Origin: Blasia pusilla
Lineage: Eukaryota > Marchantiophyta > Marchantiopsida > Blasiales
NCBI GenBank assembly: GCA_050084515.1
Contig: CM114273.1
Coordinates: 12,090,001 to 12,154,000, forward strand
DNA length: 64,000 nt
Direction: 5' to 3'
The first letter of the stretch is position 1, and every line of letters starts with the position of its first letter. This document shows positions 32,099-44,245 of this stretch, piece after piece. The notes beneath the pieces were generated by a model. That model did not search any database and was not told the origin of the DNA. It worked only from the letters and a program-made list of their open reading frames with translations. The position numbers were made by a program, and so were the translations under genes.

Positions 32099-32827
32099 CT
32101 AGATATCATCAATGTAACATCGAACAAAATCCAACCCTGCTAGGATCCCGTCCATCACTCTTTGAAACTCGGCAGGTGCATTCTTCAATGCAAAGGTTAA
32201 GAATTTCCACTGGTACAAACAATCCTTGCCATGAGAATTGACAACCCAAAATGCTGTCTTGGCCTTGTCACGCTCTCGAATCGGCAAGTGATGGTATCCT
32301 GCCCGAAGATCCAAAGTACTGAAAATATTTTCCTGTCCCACCACATCAAAGATCTCCTCAAGTGTACGCATGGCATGCCTAACGGCCTTGGTAAGCCGAT
32401 TGATAGGACGGTAATCTCCACACATCCGCCTATCCGTGTAGTTGCCATGCACATCCTTTTTAGCAAGCATGACAGTGGCTGATGCATACTCTCCATGCGG
32501 CAACTTCACTAATCCAACCTCCAAAAGGTCCAATGTCCTACTCTGAATCAGGTCCCTCTCCATATCACTATATCAGTAGGGACGACGGAAGATTGGCGTA
32601 TCACTAGCTAAATCAATCCGTATACCGGGTCCAACCAAAGCACCTAACTCCTTCATGCTAAAGGCAAAACAACTCCTATAAGCACGTAGGAACTGTGTCA
32701 AGCGTCGTTTCTCACCTCTCGTAAGCTTGGGCCCAAGTAATGGCTCCCAAGTCTTCTCCACTAGCACCATACCATAGCTCCGCCGCCTCATGCCAAGAGG
32801 TTCAACAAAGAGAGAATGAGCTCTCAA
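32099..32827 (-). pseudogene. Copy C: reverse transcriptase, best preserved in the window
   Basis: Frame 1 (32827-32573) has 'WEPLLGPKLTRGEKRRLTQF', 'YRSCFAFSMKELG' and 'IDLASDTPIFRRPY', then a stop. Frame 2 (32563-32099, 154 codons uninterrupted) has 'MERDLIQSRTLDLLEVGLVK', 'ATVMLAKKDVHGNYTDRRMC', 'GDYRPINRLTKAVRHAMRT', 'FSTLDLRAGYHHLP' (first catalytic Asp box), 'LKNAPAEFQRVMDGILAGLD' and 'CYIDDI' (second box). All polymerase motifs are present. Only the stop near 32570 and a stop just after 'DDI' break it. Confidence 0.93.
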
Positions 32828-32829
32828 GC

Positions 32830-33950
32830 TCTCTCTCTCTCTTGGAGGTATTACCCCTTCCCTCTCCCAAGCTCTCTCCTCGGTAACCTATGCTCGAAGG
32901 TCACCTCCTTGGCTCTTGACCTATTGTAACGGGTTAAGGGCCACTTCCCAAAATAGAAATTCAATGATACTCCAAGTTGAAACTTACTCGAAATAGTAAG
33001 TTTCTCTATATGGCTCCAAATGAGCCGGAACAAAGGCGAAACCTACTCTCTCATGTTACCCATGGCCTCAGCACGTCATCCTCAACCTCCTGAGGCTGTC
33101 CTCCAATATCTCCAAAGGCGCCCTACTAGATCTTGCCGATCTATCCTAAAAGTCGCGAGAGCTTGTAAGATGAGACTTTTAAATGCTAATGTCTGACTCA
33201 GCCTTACGTTGATAGCTCTTTTAACATTGGAAGATAGAACTTTAATATCTAAATTGAGAAAGGAGTTGTCATCTTCAAGTTTATCTAGCTTCTAGAAAAG
33301 TCTAGTGGAGTCTAATCTAGTGTATCCACCTTATGTTTGAGAAGATGACATCATCTACGACTCAACATTGATGTTGAATTCAACTCCTATTGATGATTGT
33401 GGAACTGCAAGTTGGTTGAAGTGTGGACGGCGGAAAGGGAGTCTCATCCTGCTCTGCAAAAGTATACTTTACAAAAGTAAGTAAAATGGAAGCATTTAAA
33501 TAGAGATTTGTAGCGGTATGAAATTGATGTGAGAATGGAGTTAAAGAAAATCATGGATAATATGGCTAAAACAACAATAGTGGACTTAGATAGGACTAAG
33601 TAATGCATCAAATGAAAATTGTGGTACTGCACATTGTGCATAAAAAAAAATCAGTGGAAGAGTGTCTTGCAATGAATTGATTCAAATGTGATAATGTGAC
33701 CTGGAAATGATTGGAAGCCTTTGTGGAGGATATAGAAAAATTTAGTACAACTCTAGAGATAAACTTAAGCTTAAGCTTATCTAAGCTATCTAGTCCTAGA
33801 CAACTTGATGTTTCTGTGTCAATATACAAAGAACCTGTAGGCTCGGATTTGAGTGTATATTTGATCACGTAAAAAGACCAATCAGTGTTTTCAACCCGGT
33901 GAAGATTAATATGTGCTCCTCACAAACTTGAAGCCATCTATTTCCTTACG
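32830..33950. other. Interruption between DNMT relic and RT of copy C, including a dispersed repeat
   Basis: The part at 32780-33160 is a dispersed repeat: the segment from 'ccgcctcatgccaa' through 'ggctcttgac', 'ctccaaatgagcc', 'cctactctctcatg' and 'ctgtcctccaat' recurs in the same orientation at 37259-37620. The remaining 33160-33950 is AT-rich with no recognised gene. The interval replaces what should be motifs VI-X of the methyltransferase and the Pol linker, so it marks an insertion or a chimeric join. Confidence 0.5.
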
Positions 33951-33954
33951 AACG

Positions 33955-34128
33955 TCATTCCCACCGGACCTCATGAACACTCGCTATCATCCAGGACCGA
34001 GTGTCACCCAACAATGGAACATTCTCTAGAATGTAAGCTGGAGCACGTGCCTGATGAACCTGAAGATGTCGTAACACACGCAACATCTCCCAAAATAATT
34101 GAGACCTAGGGTCATGTAATCCCTCACC
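33955..34128 (-). pseudogene. Copy C: methyltransferase motif IV-V fragment
   Basis: The minus strand reads 'SSVGRGEGLHDPRSQLFWEM', 'LRVLRHLQVHQARAPAYILE', 'NVPLLGDTRSWMIASVHEVR'. It parallels copy A's 'LFWEMMRILRHL' and 'YILENVPILGD' and keeps the preceding Gly-Arg-Gly-Glu-Gly-Leu loop that A has lost. In DNMT3-type enzymes this is the stretch 'GTGRLFFEFYRLL' followed by 'ENV'. Upstream the reading frame is closed by stops and the catalytic Pro-Cys is not found. The fragment confirms a fourth independent methyltransferase copy on this window. Confidence 0.8.
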
Positions 34129-34559
34129 ACGACCAACACTGCTCGCAGCTCAAACTTGCGCACTGTTTCTTCCACATCGTGCACAACTTTGAGATCTACG
34201 ATGATGTCTATTTTTTTTTTCATTTGACTTTCCCACAAAAGTTGACGAGAACTATCATGCAACCCTTCAAATCTCCACTCCTAGGATAAAATTGGTAGCG
34301 CTTCCACACTAATTTCTTCCACACAAAACTTCATACCTGTAAAAAAAAAAATCAGCGAGCTACTTGGTGCTCCTAAGAGCACTAGGATGGGGAAATCCGC
34401 CCCCATAATTCATCTCTAAAGAGATTTGGGCAGCGCTTCCACACGCCACTCTTCCACACAAAAAATTGGTAATGGAAAATAGCAAAACAAGTAGCGCGTG
34501 CTCTGGTAAGCACCCCCATGAGCTACTGAACAAGGAACACAATCCCCAACCTACACTAA

Positions 34560-34740
34560 TAGCGAGTAACCAACGAGCTCCTCTATTGAAGCTCTCTCAC
34601 CCTCTCATTCTCTCTTTCTAAAATAATGAAATGTGTCATCAACATCTCACACCAAGCTCTCCATGGTGTGCACTCTCTCTCATGTCAAACCAAAACCACT
34701 CTCCTAATGAGAGGCTTGGGTAACACTCACAAGCGATGAA
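34560..34740 (-). repeat. Dispersed repeat fragment (also at 37180-37245)
   Basis: The segment 'tcatgtcaaaccaaaaccac', 'tctcctaatgagaggcttgg' and the following bases recur with few changes at 37186-37235. I take both as parts of LTR-like DNA of the gypsy family or a relative. The surrounding 34130-34560 has two short repeated blocks ('agcgcttccacac' at ~34298 and ~34432; 'cttccacacaaaa'). Confidence 0.45.
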
Positions 34741-36999
34741 ATGATGTAACAAAAAAAACTAGGACTATGAGGAATGAACATTAGGAAGAAAAAAAGAATA
34801 GAGTTGTTGGTAGCAGAAGAAATTATTGTCTGCGTTCATAGATAATATTAGTGGTGGTCAAAGACAAAAATTTGTATTGCAAAAAATGAGCAAGAAAGGA
34901 AATAGTGAACAAATAAGAGAACGTACCACCAAAGACGCGGGCTCCCACCGAGAACCCACAAGGTAAATAGAACGAAACGTCCTAGCAGAAATTGCAAAAC
35001 CGACTGTGATTTAGGTCACTCACATATTGCAATAGGACATTTAGGTAGCTCCTAGATTGAAAGACAACTAGTAGATGGAATAGGGCATAAACGATGTGCA
35101 CTTGAATTGAACGCGAGGACTCAACAAGATAGACTAAGAACCAAGTAACAGACAATGAGCTCTCAATACGGAAGAGAGAGGACAATCAAGTACCACAAAA
35201 TAACGAGAGTACTAGTAATGTACGAGAGTGATAGTACAAAGTGAGTGAGTGCAAATTCACGCTCTTTGTACGTCGATTCACCATGAACCGGAGATGGAAA
35301 GGGAACTAACACTAAATTTAGACTTAAAGTGTAGCTTGCTTTGGACGTTGTAGCTTAGAGGGATACGACGTAGAAGAGGCATTTCACTCTTGCCAGACAT
35401 CTGAGGTTGTCATAGATACTAACGAATTGCCGCCGATCAGCACGAAACACAAGCTAACGCGAAGGAAACTAACGCATCCTTATAATAGAACGCAACCTTA
35501 TTTGAGACCAAGAGCCAAGAAATAACTCTACAAAGTCAAGTCAAACAAGACTTAGCTGCACGAATTTGAACAACAGTTCTATTGGACGATCAGAGATACC
35601 TGAGAGATCATTTGGCGCCACCTGGATATATGCAGCGAGTTTGAAAGAAAAATGGAGATTGAGTCATATGGCAGATCATAAAGCACTCCCACATGTAAAG
35701 GCCATAATAAGTAGAAAAATATTTGGAAAAGTAATAGGAATCATTTGGACCGATTATAAATCAAAGTCATATTATAAGAAGAGCGGAATGTGTGAATTTG
35801 CATCAAGGAATCAATGAGCATATTCATGAGAGAAGGAAGTCCAAAGATCCCAATAACTTTGGCAAACCCCAACATAAATAGAAAAAGAACTAAAAATTCA
35901 AGCTTGAGAAGATGAACAAGTTAAGTTTGAGATCGAAAATATTTGAGGAAAATTGAAATCTTTTAAAATGAATAAGGTATGTTCTTTGGATGATGATTGC
36001 TCATTCTAATTGATGAGATTATTGTGTACATCATAATATTATAAATCATTTTCATTTCTTATGGTGAAGAGATAAATAACATTTCTCCATTACATTTAGA
36101 TATCAAGTCTTAAAGCCAATAGGATGAAGATTAGTACTCTTTTTTATTGCAAGGCGCCTCAAATTGCAAAGTTGGCTACATCCCAATCCACCATGTTTAG
36201 TGTTTAGAAATCACAGTGTTTGAGAATCATTTGAGAACTTGCAATATTATTGAACTTATTGAAATATATTCACTAATATCCAATTTATTTAACGGTTGTC
36301 TATGGACATATAATTGTTTACTAAGATAGACTCTTCTCTTGAAATTTGACATACCCTTCCCAATGTTCGATGGATTGGGTTCGGAGAATACTAACATTGG
36401 TTCTTCGTAGCATATGTGAGTTTATCCATAAAATATGGCTTGTAGTATGTCTCTATGTTCATTCTCTACCATACATGGTATGCCTTTTTACCACTTATTG
36501 TGGTATAAATGTCGTCGCTTGCTAGATTGTGTTATTTTTTCCATAAACTTTGGTTCACATTATGTCTCACCATTGATTATGCACTGTGGTAGTATTTTCA
36601 CCAATTAGAATATTAATGTATTTTCTTACTCATATGTCATATTTTTTACATACATTATAGTTCAAGATATTATTATATAATTATTGTCTACCATTGTAGA
36701 ACTCACTTACAACATTGCTAGAATGTTTTTTTCTCCATGGAGTTTGTTTCACAATTGAACATGCAATCATTATATATCTACCAAAGTAGTATTGAATAAC
36801 TATATTGCTAGTGTATCCGATTTTTTTACATCATTTAGTTTACATTTAAAAATATTCTAATTGTCTATCTTAGTAGACTTTCACTTATGAAAATAATAAT
36901 TTATATTTTTTATAGCATGTCCAAGAGACATGTGCCATCATATCTCTATTAAGGAATTTCTTCAATTGGATTCTATGTTATATGGTCCATGGTCTCATA
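34741..36999. other. AT-rich stretch, nothing recognised
   Basis: No recognisable coding region is seen. The 83-codon frame at 35566-35817 ('RSEIPERSFGATWIYAASL') has no domain I know. The part at 36380-36900 is rich in variants of 'ttgtctaccattgtag', hinting at weak, old repetition. Confidence 0.45.
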
Positions 37000-37620
37000 A
37001 GCGAACATTGTGCCCTATACCCTATATCGTGCATATACACGTCACCATCATCAACTATACCCACACCCATAAGATGCCATATTAAGTTACTAACTCATAG
37101 CATCTGAAACACGGATATGATTATGTACCAAAATATCTCCAATAAATCAAGATCTTTTAAAGCTCTCACACAATTTCCATCTCTCTCATGTCAAACCAAA
37201 TCCACTCTCTTAATGAGAGGCTTGGATTACTCACAAGGCAAGGAGGACCATAGCTCTTCCGCCTCATGCCAACAAGTTTAACAAGGAGAGAATGAGCTCC
37301 CAAGCTCCCTCTCTTCGATTATACCCCCTTCACTCTCCCAAACTCTCTCCATGATAACTTGTGTTTGTAGGTTACAAACTTGGCTCTTGACTTGCAATAC
37401 GATGTGAAGGGCTACTTCTCAAAGTGGAAAGTCAATTATGTAATAGTAAGTTCCGAAATTCCGAAATAGTAAGTTCATCAATATAACTCCAAATGAGCCA
37501 AAGCGAAGGGAAACCTACTCTCTCAGGACCTGAGGCCTCAATAGGTCATCCTCTACCTCTTAAAGCTATCCTCCAATTTCCTCGAAGGTGCCTTATGAAT
37601 ACTTGGCAATCCATCTAAAA
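37000..37620 (-). repeat. Solo LTR-like fragment of the gypsy family
   Basis: From left: a terminal module ('gtgcatatacacgtcaccat' to 'gtaccaaaatatctccaat', 37025-37145), then 'aagatc', the block shared with 34690-34740 (37180-37245), and the ~360-bp block shared with 32780-33160 (37259-37620). No Pol or Gag lies beside it. The combination suggests a minus-strand LTR left by recombination, or a truncated copy. Its borders and target-site duplication are not resolved. Confidence 0.5.
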
Positions 37621-38811
37621 ACACGTGATACTTAGACTATAACATATATATGTCCAATTTACAAGAAATTTAAGAATTGGACTAACAACTTTATCAATGT
37701 TTTTTTGAAAATCTTATTACTATCGCACATTAGTATTACGTAGAATTCATGTATTGAACACAACTAATAAGTCACACATCATTAAGGTTGCATCTACATT
37801 TCCTCCTATCCTCATGCATATTGTCTCTTGTTGCTACCGTAGTGTGTATCATTGAGTAGATGCTCGAATGAGGCACAATTGATTGTAGATTTCATCAATT
37901 TTATAACTTCTATTGGGTGTGTTTAGTCATTCATGTATAGATGTATTAGGATTCATAACTAGATGGATTTTGGAGTTGAAACCATAACAACCAATGTATC
38001 TTTGTCGCGATATCTATTTGCATGACAATGACTCCTACCACTTGCAAATTGGTTGCAAATGTAATAACTTTTTGTAAGTATCTCTTATATTGTAGTGTCC
38101 TTAGAATGTAGGGATACTTAGTTTGTATTGTAGAAAACTTAAGTGACTATGTGGATGCCTTGTAGAGTTTACGGGGTACGGAAAGTTCTTGACTTCTTAA
38201 TTAGGTTGTGGATGATGTGCAACAAGGTTGAAAGAGTAGAGAGGAGCTATTTGCTCATTAGGATATCTTTGCATCCAAGGTGAATTCCTTAATTAGACTC
38301 TAGTACCTATGTAGTATCTTCCATTTGGTTATTTTCAATACAATTACTAATTCCACTTTTTATTTATGCTGCAACATGATATTCCACATATAGGTGATGT
38401 GGCGGTAGAGAAGGAGTGGTGATGGGTAAGCGTGTCGATATTAATCGGCTTAAATCCATATATGTCATTTGTTTGGCTTCTTGGAGGAGACAACCATTCA
38501 GATGATGTTTTCTCCAGTGAGGATGAGGAGGAGGATGATGAGAACTGGCTTACATAGTGTCCAGCTGCTCTAAGGTAGAGTAGGAGGTCCTCGTCGGATA
38601 GTGCACGCACTCATTGGACATATAAGGCCTATCTAAAGTAGCCATCACCACATAGGATCAAACGGAAACAAACCTATCAAGGCAGAAACTAGTAGTGGAT
38701 AGACATAAATAATGAATTCACCAGTTGGGACATCTCCAAGTGGTGGACCTTCTATGGGTCTAGTATGGCCTCACAAGCATGGCACATTATAAACATGGAT
38801 ATATGTATAAT

Positions 38812-39012
38812 TTTTTTGCCCAATGCAAATTTTTTTTTTTCAAATTTTCATGTTTATAAATATCACAAATTTGTCATCTAAAAAAATTGTGAACAACATT
38901 TCATTCAAGACATTCAAAATTCCAATCACACTAATTGAATGAATAAATACATACATGCATACATACATACACATGGAAATTAGAAAAAAAAACATTTGCA
39001 TTGGGCGAAAAT
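38812..39012. repeat. ~200-bp MITE-like foldback
   Basis: The left end 'tttgcccaatgcaaattttt' and the right end 'aaaacatttgcattgggcga' are inverted copies, and weaker pairing extends about 35 bases inward ('caaattttcatgtttat' against 'atacacatggaaattag'). The centre is AT-rich with 'catacatacatac' tracts. No coding capacity is present. Confidence 0.6.
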
Positions 39013-39639
39013 GTGAGGCAAGCCGCAACATTGCAAAAAATGGCCCATCCAATGCTAGTAAGAATTAGAATTTTTTTTTTCAAATCTAATCTGAGCACAA
39101 GGAGCCGAATGAGAGCGAGCGGTCAGAAATGAGGATCGACGTTGAGTTAGCGCCAACAATCATAAATGAAGATGAGGGCACGTGAGGCAGCAAGGATGGG
39201 AGGAATTCAAAGAAGGTCTTCTCGAGGTGCTTGAGTAAGGTGCCAGAGCGAACTGCAGGGATGAGTAATCTGCCCGCGCGAACTTGCAGCAAAAGAGTGC
39301 AGGCCACGGGAGGCAGCATGAAGTTGCCGCAAAGGTGCCCATGAGTAGAGCTACAAGAGCGCATGAGGACAGGGCGAGTGGAGCGCTCGTGAGGAGAGCG
39401 CGTGAGGGAGTCTCGACGAGGCAGACTAGAGTGCGTGGAGCACCGAGACGCGGAAGGGTATGGTCGGTCAAAGTGAGGGAAGGGAAATGGTGGGGTAGAG
39501 TAGGAGGGGGTTAGGGAGGTGGAGTGGGAGGGCTGGGGAAGAGGGTTGGCGTAAGGCCTCGCAGCGCGCTGCGCGGCGGCATAGGCGTGTTACGCGCCTC
39601 TGCAAACCGGCAGACCCTAGAAAGGCCCCCATCTCTTTG

Positions 39640-39830
39640 TGCCGCGCAGCATGTTAGCGCGCTACGCGACACAAAGAGGTAGGGGTCGTTAGATTTTCAT
39701 CCAAAGGGCTAGCACGTGGAGGTGGCGGTTTAGGCGGTCGATAGGACTAGGATCGGGCTCGGTCGGCGCGAGAGTAGGGACGGGTTAGGTTAGGGTTAGG
39801 GTCGGGTACGTTCCCAACCCTAACCATATC
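39640..39830. repeat. GC-rich foldback and short telomere-like repeats
   Basis: 'ctctttgtgccgcgcagc' and 'gctacgcgacacaaagag' form an imperfect inverted repeat (39640-39685) around 'atgttagcgc'. About 100 bases on, 'ggttaggttagggttagggt' and 'aaccctaacc' occur (39783-39828), TTAGGG-like in both orientations. This is too short to be a telomere; an old internal telomeric insertion is possible. Confidence 0.5.
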
Positions 39831-40336
39831 CAAACTTGTATTTTTAATAAATCAGATTTTTTTGGAAAACCCCCCTCTGCTTTTAACTTATTTCCTTTTT
39901 CTCTCTTTTTGAATTTTATTTTTTCTCTCATTTACTTTTTTCCCTTTTCATATCCTACTTGGACAGGTTATCGCCTTTGTCCTTGACCTTACCTAAAAAT
40001 AGTATGTTAAAATTAGAATTCCTAAAAATAGTATTTTCCTAGAAGAAAAAGATTTTCCTAATTTTCCATTGATTTTTATCTCGCCCTATAAGTAGATATT
40101 TCTTTTTCTTCCTCTTTCTTAATAATTGCCGTCAAAATTGTCATGTTTATCTAATAGTTTCTGGGTGTGTAATGTAGATGGTCAATGTCGGTGGGTCATT
40201 ATTAAACGCGGAGAGACACCCACTCGATGATATCACAAATACACTGATTGGGCAACATATTGCAAGGACACATATAAACGTAGAAAATAACAATTCTTTA
40301 ATGTAAGCACCTTTCTTTTATGTCTTAATTTACATC

Positions 40337-40645
40337 TATATTATTATGGGAGAGTGCCTTCTTGATTTGCAAACAACTCTCTCCTTGACACGTGACAACT
40401 CGACAACAATAAAATGTTTCACATGTAATTTTTTTTTGAATTTGTATGGAGTATCATTAATCTTTTCCCTTGGCTTCACGAGGCATACAAATACTTCAAA
40501 CATGTTTTTATCTCCCATGCATCGCACGAGCACCTTACTAGTCAATATTATTATGGGAGAGTGCCTTCTTCATTAACAAACACTTGTTGACAAGTGACAA
40601 CTGAATGGCAAAAAAATATTTCACATATTACGAGCAACGAAAAAA
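40337..40645. repeat. Tandem pair of ~100-bp direct repeats
   Basis: Copies start at 40337 and 40546 with 'attattatgggagagtgcct' followed by 'tctt', and stay similar through 'ttgacacgtgacaactcgac' versus 'ttgacaagtgacaactgaat' to 'tttcacat'. The spacing is 209 bases. The function is unknown. Confidence 0.65.
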
Positions 40646-41041
40646 AAATTTGATTTTATGTGCAATTTCATTAATTTCTTTCCTTCATGAATTATATTCT
40701 AACTTTTAAATTTTTTTTATTTCGGGCAGTTTACTAGTGGAACTATTCAAACACTTTTTTTTTCAAACCCAGGGCACTTAATAGCACACCATATTATTTA
40801 CTAACCCTTAGAAATATATTTATATGTAAAAAGCCGTGGAAACACCGGAGAGTGCGGAGTACAGCTCAAATTCGGTCTACGGGCCATCTAAAGAGAAAGG
40901 AAGAAAGGCTGGTCATCCAGAATTGAGGAGGAGGCAGGGGCGCAGCGTAACTCCCTATCCACAATCGGAGGATTTGGAAGCGCAGGACGTTTCGGTGTTT
41001 GGGATTTTGGGGCGGTGAGGAGGAATTGGAGCTGTGGCGCG

Positions 41042-41742
41042 ATGGCTATGGCGTCTGCCGGACCGAAGGGCCTGGCGCTGTCGGCCTGCGGGTCTCCGGT
41101 TTTTGGCGGAGTGAGGAGCTCGGGGTTTTGCCCGAAATCGTCGTCAAGGTGCCCCGCGAAGATTCAAATGGCAATTGAAGCTGCAATTGCTACGCGAGTG
41201 AGAATGAGGATGTGTGGAGAGGCCAGTGTTCGAGCGGCGAGGCCAGTGTTCAGCGCAACGTCGCAGAGGATGAGAAGCGTGGCAACGAGGGCCCTGCCTT
41301 CGGATTCTTATTGGATCACAGCATTTCAAGCAATAGGGGTATCCGTTTTCATGGCGTTAGCAGCAGTTATTTCGGGGATCGTTATCAATATCGGAATTGA
41401 GGTGAAAGCGATAAAAGAGGTGAGTGATTTCATTTCACGATGTTACCTCGTTGCAGTTGCTTAGACGAATCAGGACGTCATGCTTCGGCGTTTGTGAACG
41501 AACTCCTCACTCGGGAGCCTGACGTCGCGAGTTGTGATTGCAAGCAGTTCGCCGAATTGGATAAACAAGGACTTATCACGGACGACATGTTAGGCGGGGA
41601 AGATGCTGATTTCGACTATGACGAGGCTTCGTACATTTTCGGCAACCAGGAAGCGGCGCCTGGATCGCGCCCTGCGAGAAATCGACCCGTACGCGAAGAT
41701 TTACAAGAAGAGTTACAAGAGGTACCTTCGGACAGAGTCTAA
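41042..41742 (+). CDS. Putative small organelle-targeted membrane protein (two exons), unknown function
   Basis: The start ATG at 41042 gives 'MAMASAGPKGLALSACGSPV', a Ser/Ala/Gly-rich N-terminus with Arg/Lys and few acids over ~90 residues, like a chloroplast transit peptide. A hydrophobic helix follows ('VSVFMALAAVISGIVINIGI', ~residues 110-130), then 'EVKAIKE' and a GT donor at 41420 ('gaggtgagtg'). Joining in phase 0 to the acceptor 'tgattgcaag' (~41550) adds 'QFAELDKQGLITDDMLGGED', 'ADFDYDEASYIFGNQEAAPG' and a charged tail, stop at 41742. Total about 200 residues. I do not recognise the family. The transit-helix-acidic tail layout and the consistent splice frame support a real gene, but the exon join is inferred. 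GC content is higher than in the transposon areas. Confidence 0.5.
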
Positions 41743-43903
41743 TTTTGCAGCCCAAAGTCGAGAGGCGGAACACGATTCCGCCGTGGCTAAGCACTCATGG
41801 GTTTAGAGCTTTATCGGTTGTCGGGATGTTCTTCAATCACGCTGATAGCTCAACTGAAAAAGGTGGAAAATCTTCAACCTAGGGAGCACCGTAAAGATAT
41901 CGTCACCCCTTGAAAAGCGACGACAGAGCGAACCACAGAATGGATTACTTACAAGTCCACAGTAGCTTGAGAGCGTGTTTCAGGACTTCGTAGCGCGGGT
42001 AGCGGGTGAGCACCGAACTGCACTTAGGATACCAACCTGCTTCGAGATAAGCTCGGAAGGCAGTAGTACTTCAGGTACTAGATTCTAGTCCTGCGTTGGC
42101 CATGTGGATGCAGGACGCGTAAATTCTTTTCATGATGGAGGGCGTCTGTTGTGACGGGCGATCGTGATCATAAATGTACAATAATGTGTTTGGATTCTCC
42201 TGTATTGGCCACCTTTGAATCAGCCGTGCTAGTCTCCGGATTTCGGTTCACTCGTACAGTCAGGATCGTGGCGTGCTTGTCGAACGGATTTCGAGTCCGC
42301 TGCGACCAAGGAGCTCTGGGCTTTTTCCTCGCTCAAGAGTGGTTCGTGGGCACGAATGCACGCAGTTTTTAACTCGTGTTTTGTGCGCGGGTTTCTTTTT
42401 CTGACTAATTTGCGCAAGCACGATCCCCAAAGTGCAGTCCGACGTTGAAAAGTTTGAAGACTGTGGGGCTGAATATTCTGGCACCAATCGACAAGAGCCT
42501 CGTCGGATTCTTTGAATGAGTTGCTGCCCGTGGAGACGAACTCAGGAGGCGAAGAGTTCTGGAACTGGTCGGCAGTGGAGAGTGCGCATGTAAACGCGGG
42601 TCTGGTGAAAGAGCAGTAATTCTACAAGGCGAGAGTGCTGGCCTTTCTCTTTCGTCGGGCAGCGTACCGGCATGACTCCTCACCAGAACCACCACGCACG
42701 ATTGCCGTTTTTTATTTAAAGATCGAAGCGTGCTTGTCAACGGGACGATTGCAGCAAGGTCCACATGGTTTCGATCATTATTCAGTGCACTCTGCACTCT
42801 ACTGACCTTCGAATAGTTTTGACCATCGCCCTGGCCTTTAAAGTTCCAGTAACCTGCCCCCAGGAAGGCCCCAAGGCGAACACAGGCGCTCTTGGAATGA
42901 AATTCCCAGGGTTGACCGGGTTGATGAAGAAAAGAATTCGCGTACTTAAAGCCGGGCGGCGAGCTGGCCACACGTTGCCGATGCACTAAGAAAGGCCGAT
43001 GTTCAGCGAGCGTTCTTTACCCCTTCCCCAAGCACTGAATTATTTGCAGGTATGGTGTACGGAGCGATGCTCGTACAAGTGACGCGTGATGTTACGTTCT
43101 CAGCCTCCGCCTAAGAGAACAAATGCGCCACTGACTAACAAGGATTCGGATAAGAGCGGAGGATCGTGGTGGCATCCATGTCGGATTCCTCTGCCCCCAA
43201 GCTGAAATCATCGTGAATCCTCACAGAGTGCCCCTCTCTTGTTCTTTCGATGGATTCTCCACCATTCTTTTACGCAGGCTTTCTTTCTTCTAATAAAACA
43301 TAACTGAATAGTCTGACCGGATTTTTGGTTTCGCCTCATTTGACAACTTGAAAAGCAGAGATTCTGTTGAATATTGCTGAAAGTTGCTAGTTCTCGGACA
43401 TGAACAATGTAGACAGGTGACACATACCGCTTGTAAAAAGATCTTTAGTTGCTTTGAATAAATGGCTCAGTGGCAGAGCTAAAATTGGTGCAAGAATCAA
43501 AGTTCCTGGAGATGATAAATCTCTGCCGAAGAATGATTTTCTTTCATCACGCATACATTTTTGGGCTACGCATAATCTGCTACTTCTGTAACTACATGCT
43601 AAAAAAATGGTTATTATCGAGGGACACGCCAAAAAAGAGAAGCCCCTTGTATCTTGACTAATGAAATGAAACGTAGCACCTCGCCAAAGCATCGAATCGT
43701 TGAGATCGGTGAAGGATAGAGTGTTCACAATCTCATATTTCGGCTGCTTGCCACATATATTTGATCGGAACAGGCTGTGTTGGCTACTCTGGGATGCCTG
43801 CAAATTCCGCTTGCCATCCATCTCCTTGTGTCACCAGTTATGGAGATGGTCGAGTGAAAATAAGGTATCGTAGTCCAAATTGCACCTTTTAAAGACCCCG
43901 CGT
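41743..43903. other. Intergenic stretch, no gene supported
   Basis: Base composition stays gene-like to about 43200. The longest frame (42405-42986, minus, 193 codons) has no recognisable domain and is full of Ser/Arg/Pro, so I do not call it. This could be 3' untranslated sequence of the upstream gene and the downstream side of the dehydratase gene. Confidence 0.4.
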
Positions 43904-44213
43904 TCAAGGTTGCTGGTGGGAAGCAATGTAGCCATTGTCGGCCAGCACCTTCTCTCGCTTGGCCCTCTCCAAATCAGATTCAACCATCATAGCGACCAGC
44001 TGCTTAAAGGTGACCTTGGGTGTCCATCCCAGTTTCTCTCTGATTTTGGCAGATGATCCTCTTAGATTATCGACTTCGGAAGGTCGGAAGTACCTGGGAT
44101 CGATCTCGACATGGTCCTTCCAGTTGAGTCCAACATATCCAAAAGCCTCTTCCAAAAACTCTTCCACGGTGTGCGAATCTTCGGTCGCGACCACGTAATC
44201 ATCGGGCTTGTCT

Positions 44214-44245
<32 letters not shown>

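Larger units (their letters stand above)
28940..34130 (-). mobile_element. Ty3/gypsy copy C (DNMT relic, RT-RH-INT-PHD, terminal repeats)
   Basis: Right to left: a methyltransferase fragment (34128-33955), an interruption (33950-32830), reverse transcriptase (32827-32099), RNase H (~31750-31430), integrase (31378-~30000), PHD finger (29841-29707), the purine tract 'taggggggcgag' (~29535) and the terminal region. It has the longest readable reverse transcriptase and an integrase with all three catalytic acids, so it may be the youngest copy here. Its 5' LTR, gag and protease are missing. Sequence identity to A and B varies by domain, so C may belong to a sister subfamily. Confidence 0.87.
37621..40330. 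other. Intergenic stretch with foldbacks and a GC-rich island; no gene recognised
   Basis: It contains a MITE-like foldback (38812-39012), a GC-rich segment (39080-39780) with a foldback (39640-39685), and short telomere-like repeats (39783-39830). Open frames on both strands at 39086-39514 come from the GC-rich DNA and show no known domain. The rest is AT-rich. Confidence 0.45.

Noticed and set aside
40836-41018. 60-codon frame just upstream of the putative 41-kb gene
   Set aside because: It ends at a stop before the likely start and has no domain; it is probably leader sequence.
42405-42986. 193-codon minus-strand frame
   Set aside because: No domain, no start context or splice evidence; Ser/Arg/Pro composition fits chance translation of moderately GC-rich DNA.
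43466-43540. tRNA-like A box 'tggctcagtggcagagc'
   Set aside because: A matching B box and a foldable acceptor stem and anticodon arm could not be found at proper spacing.
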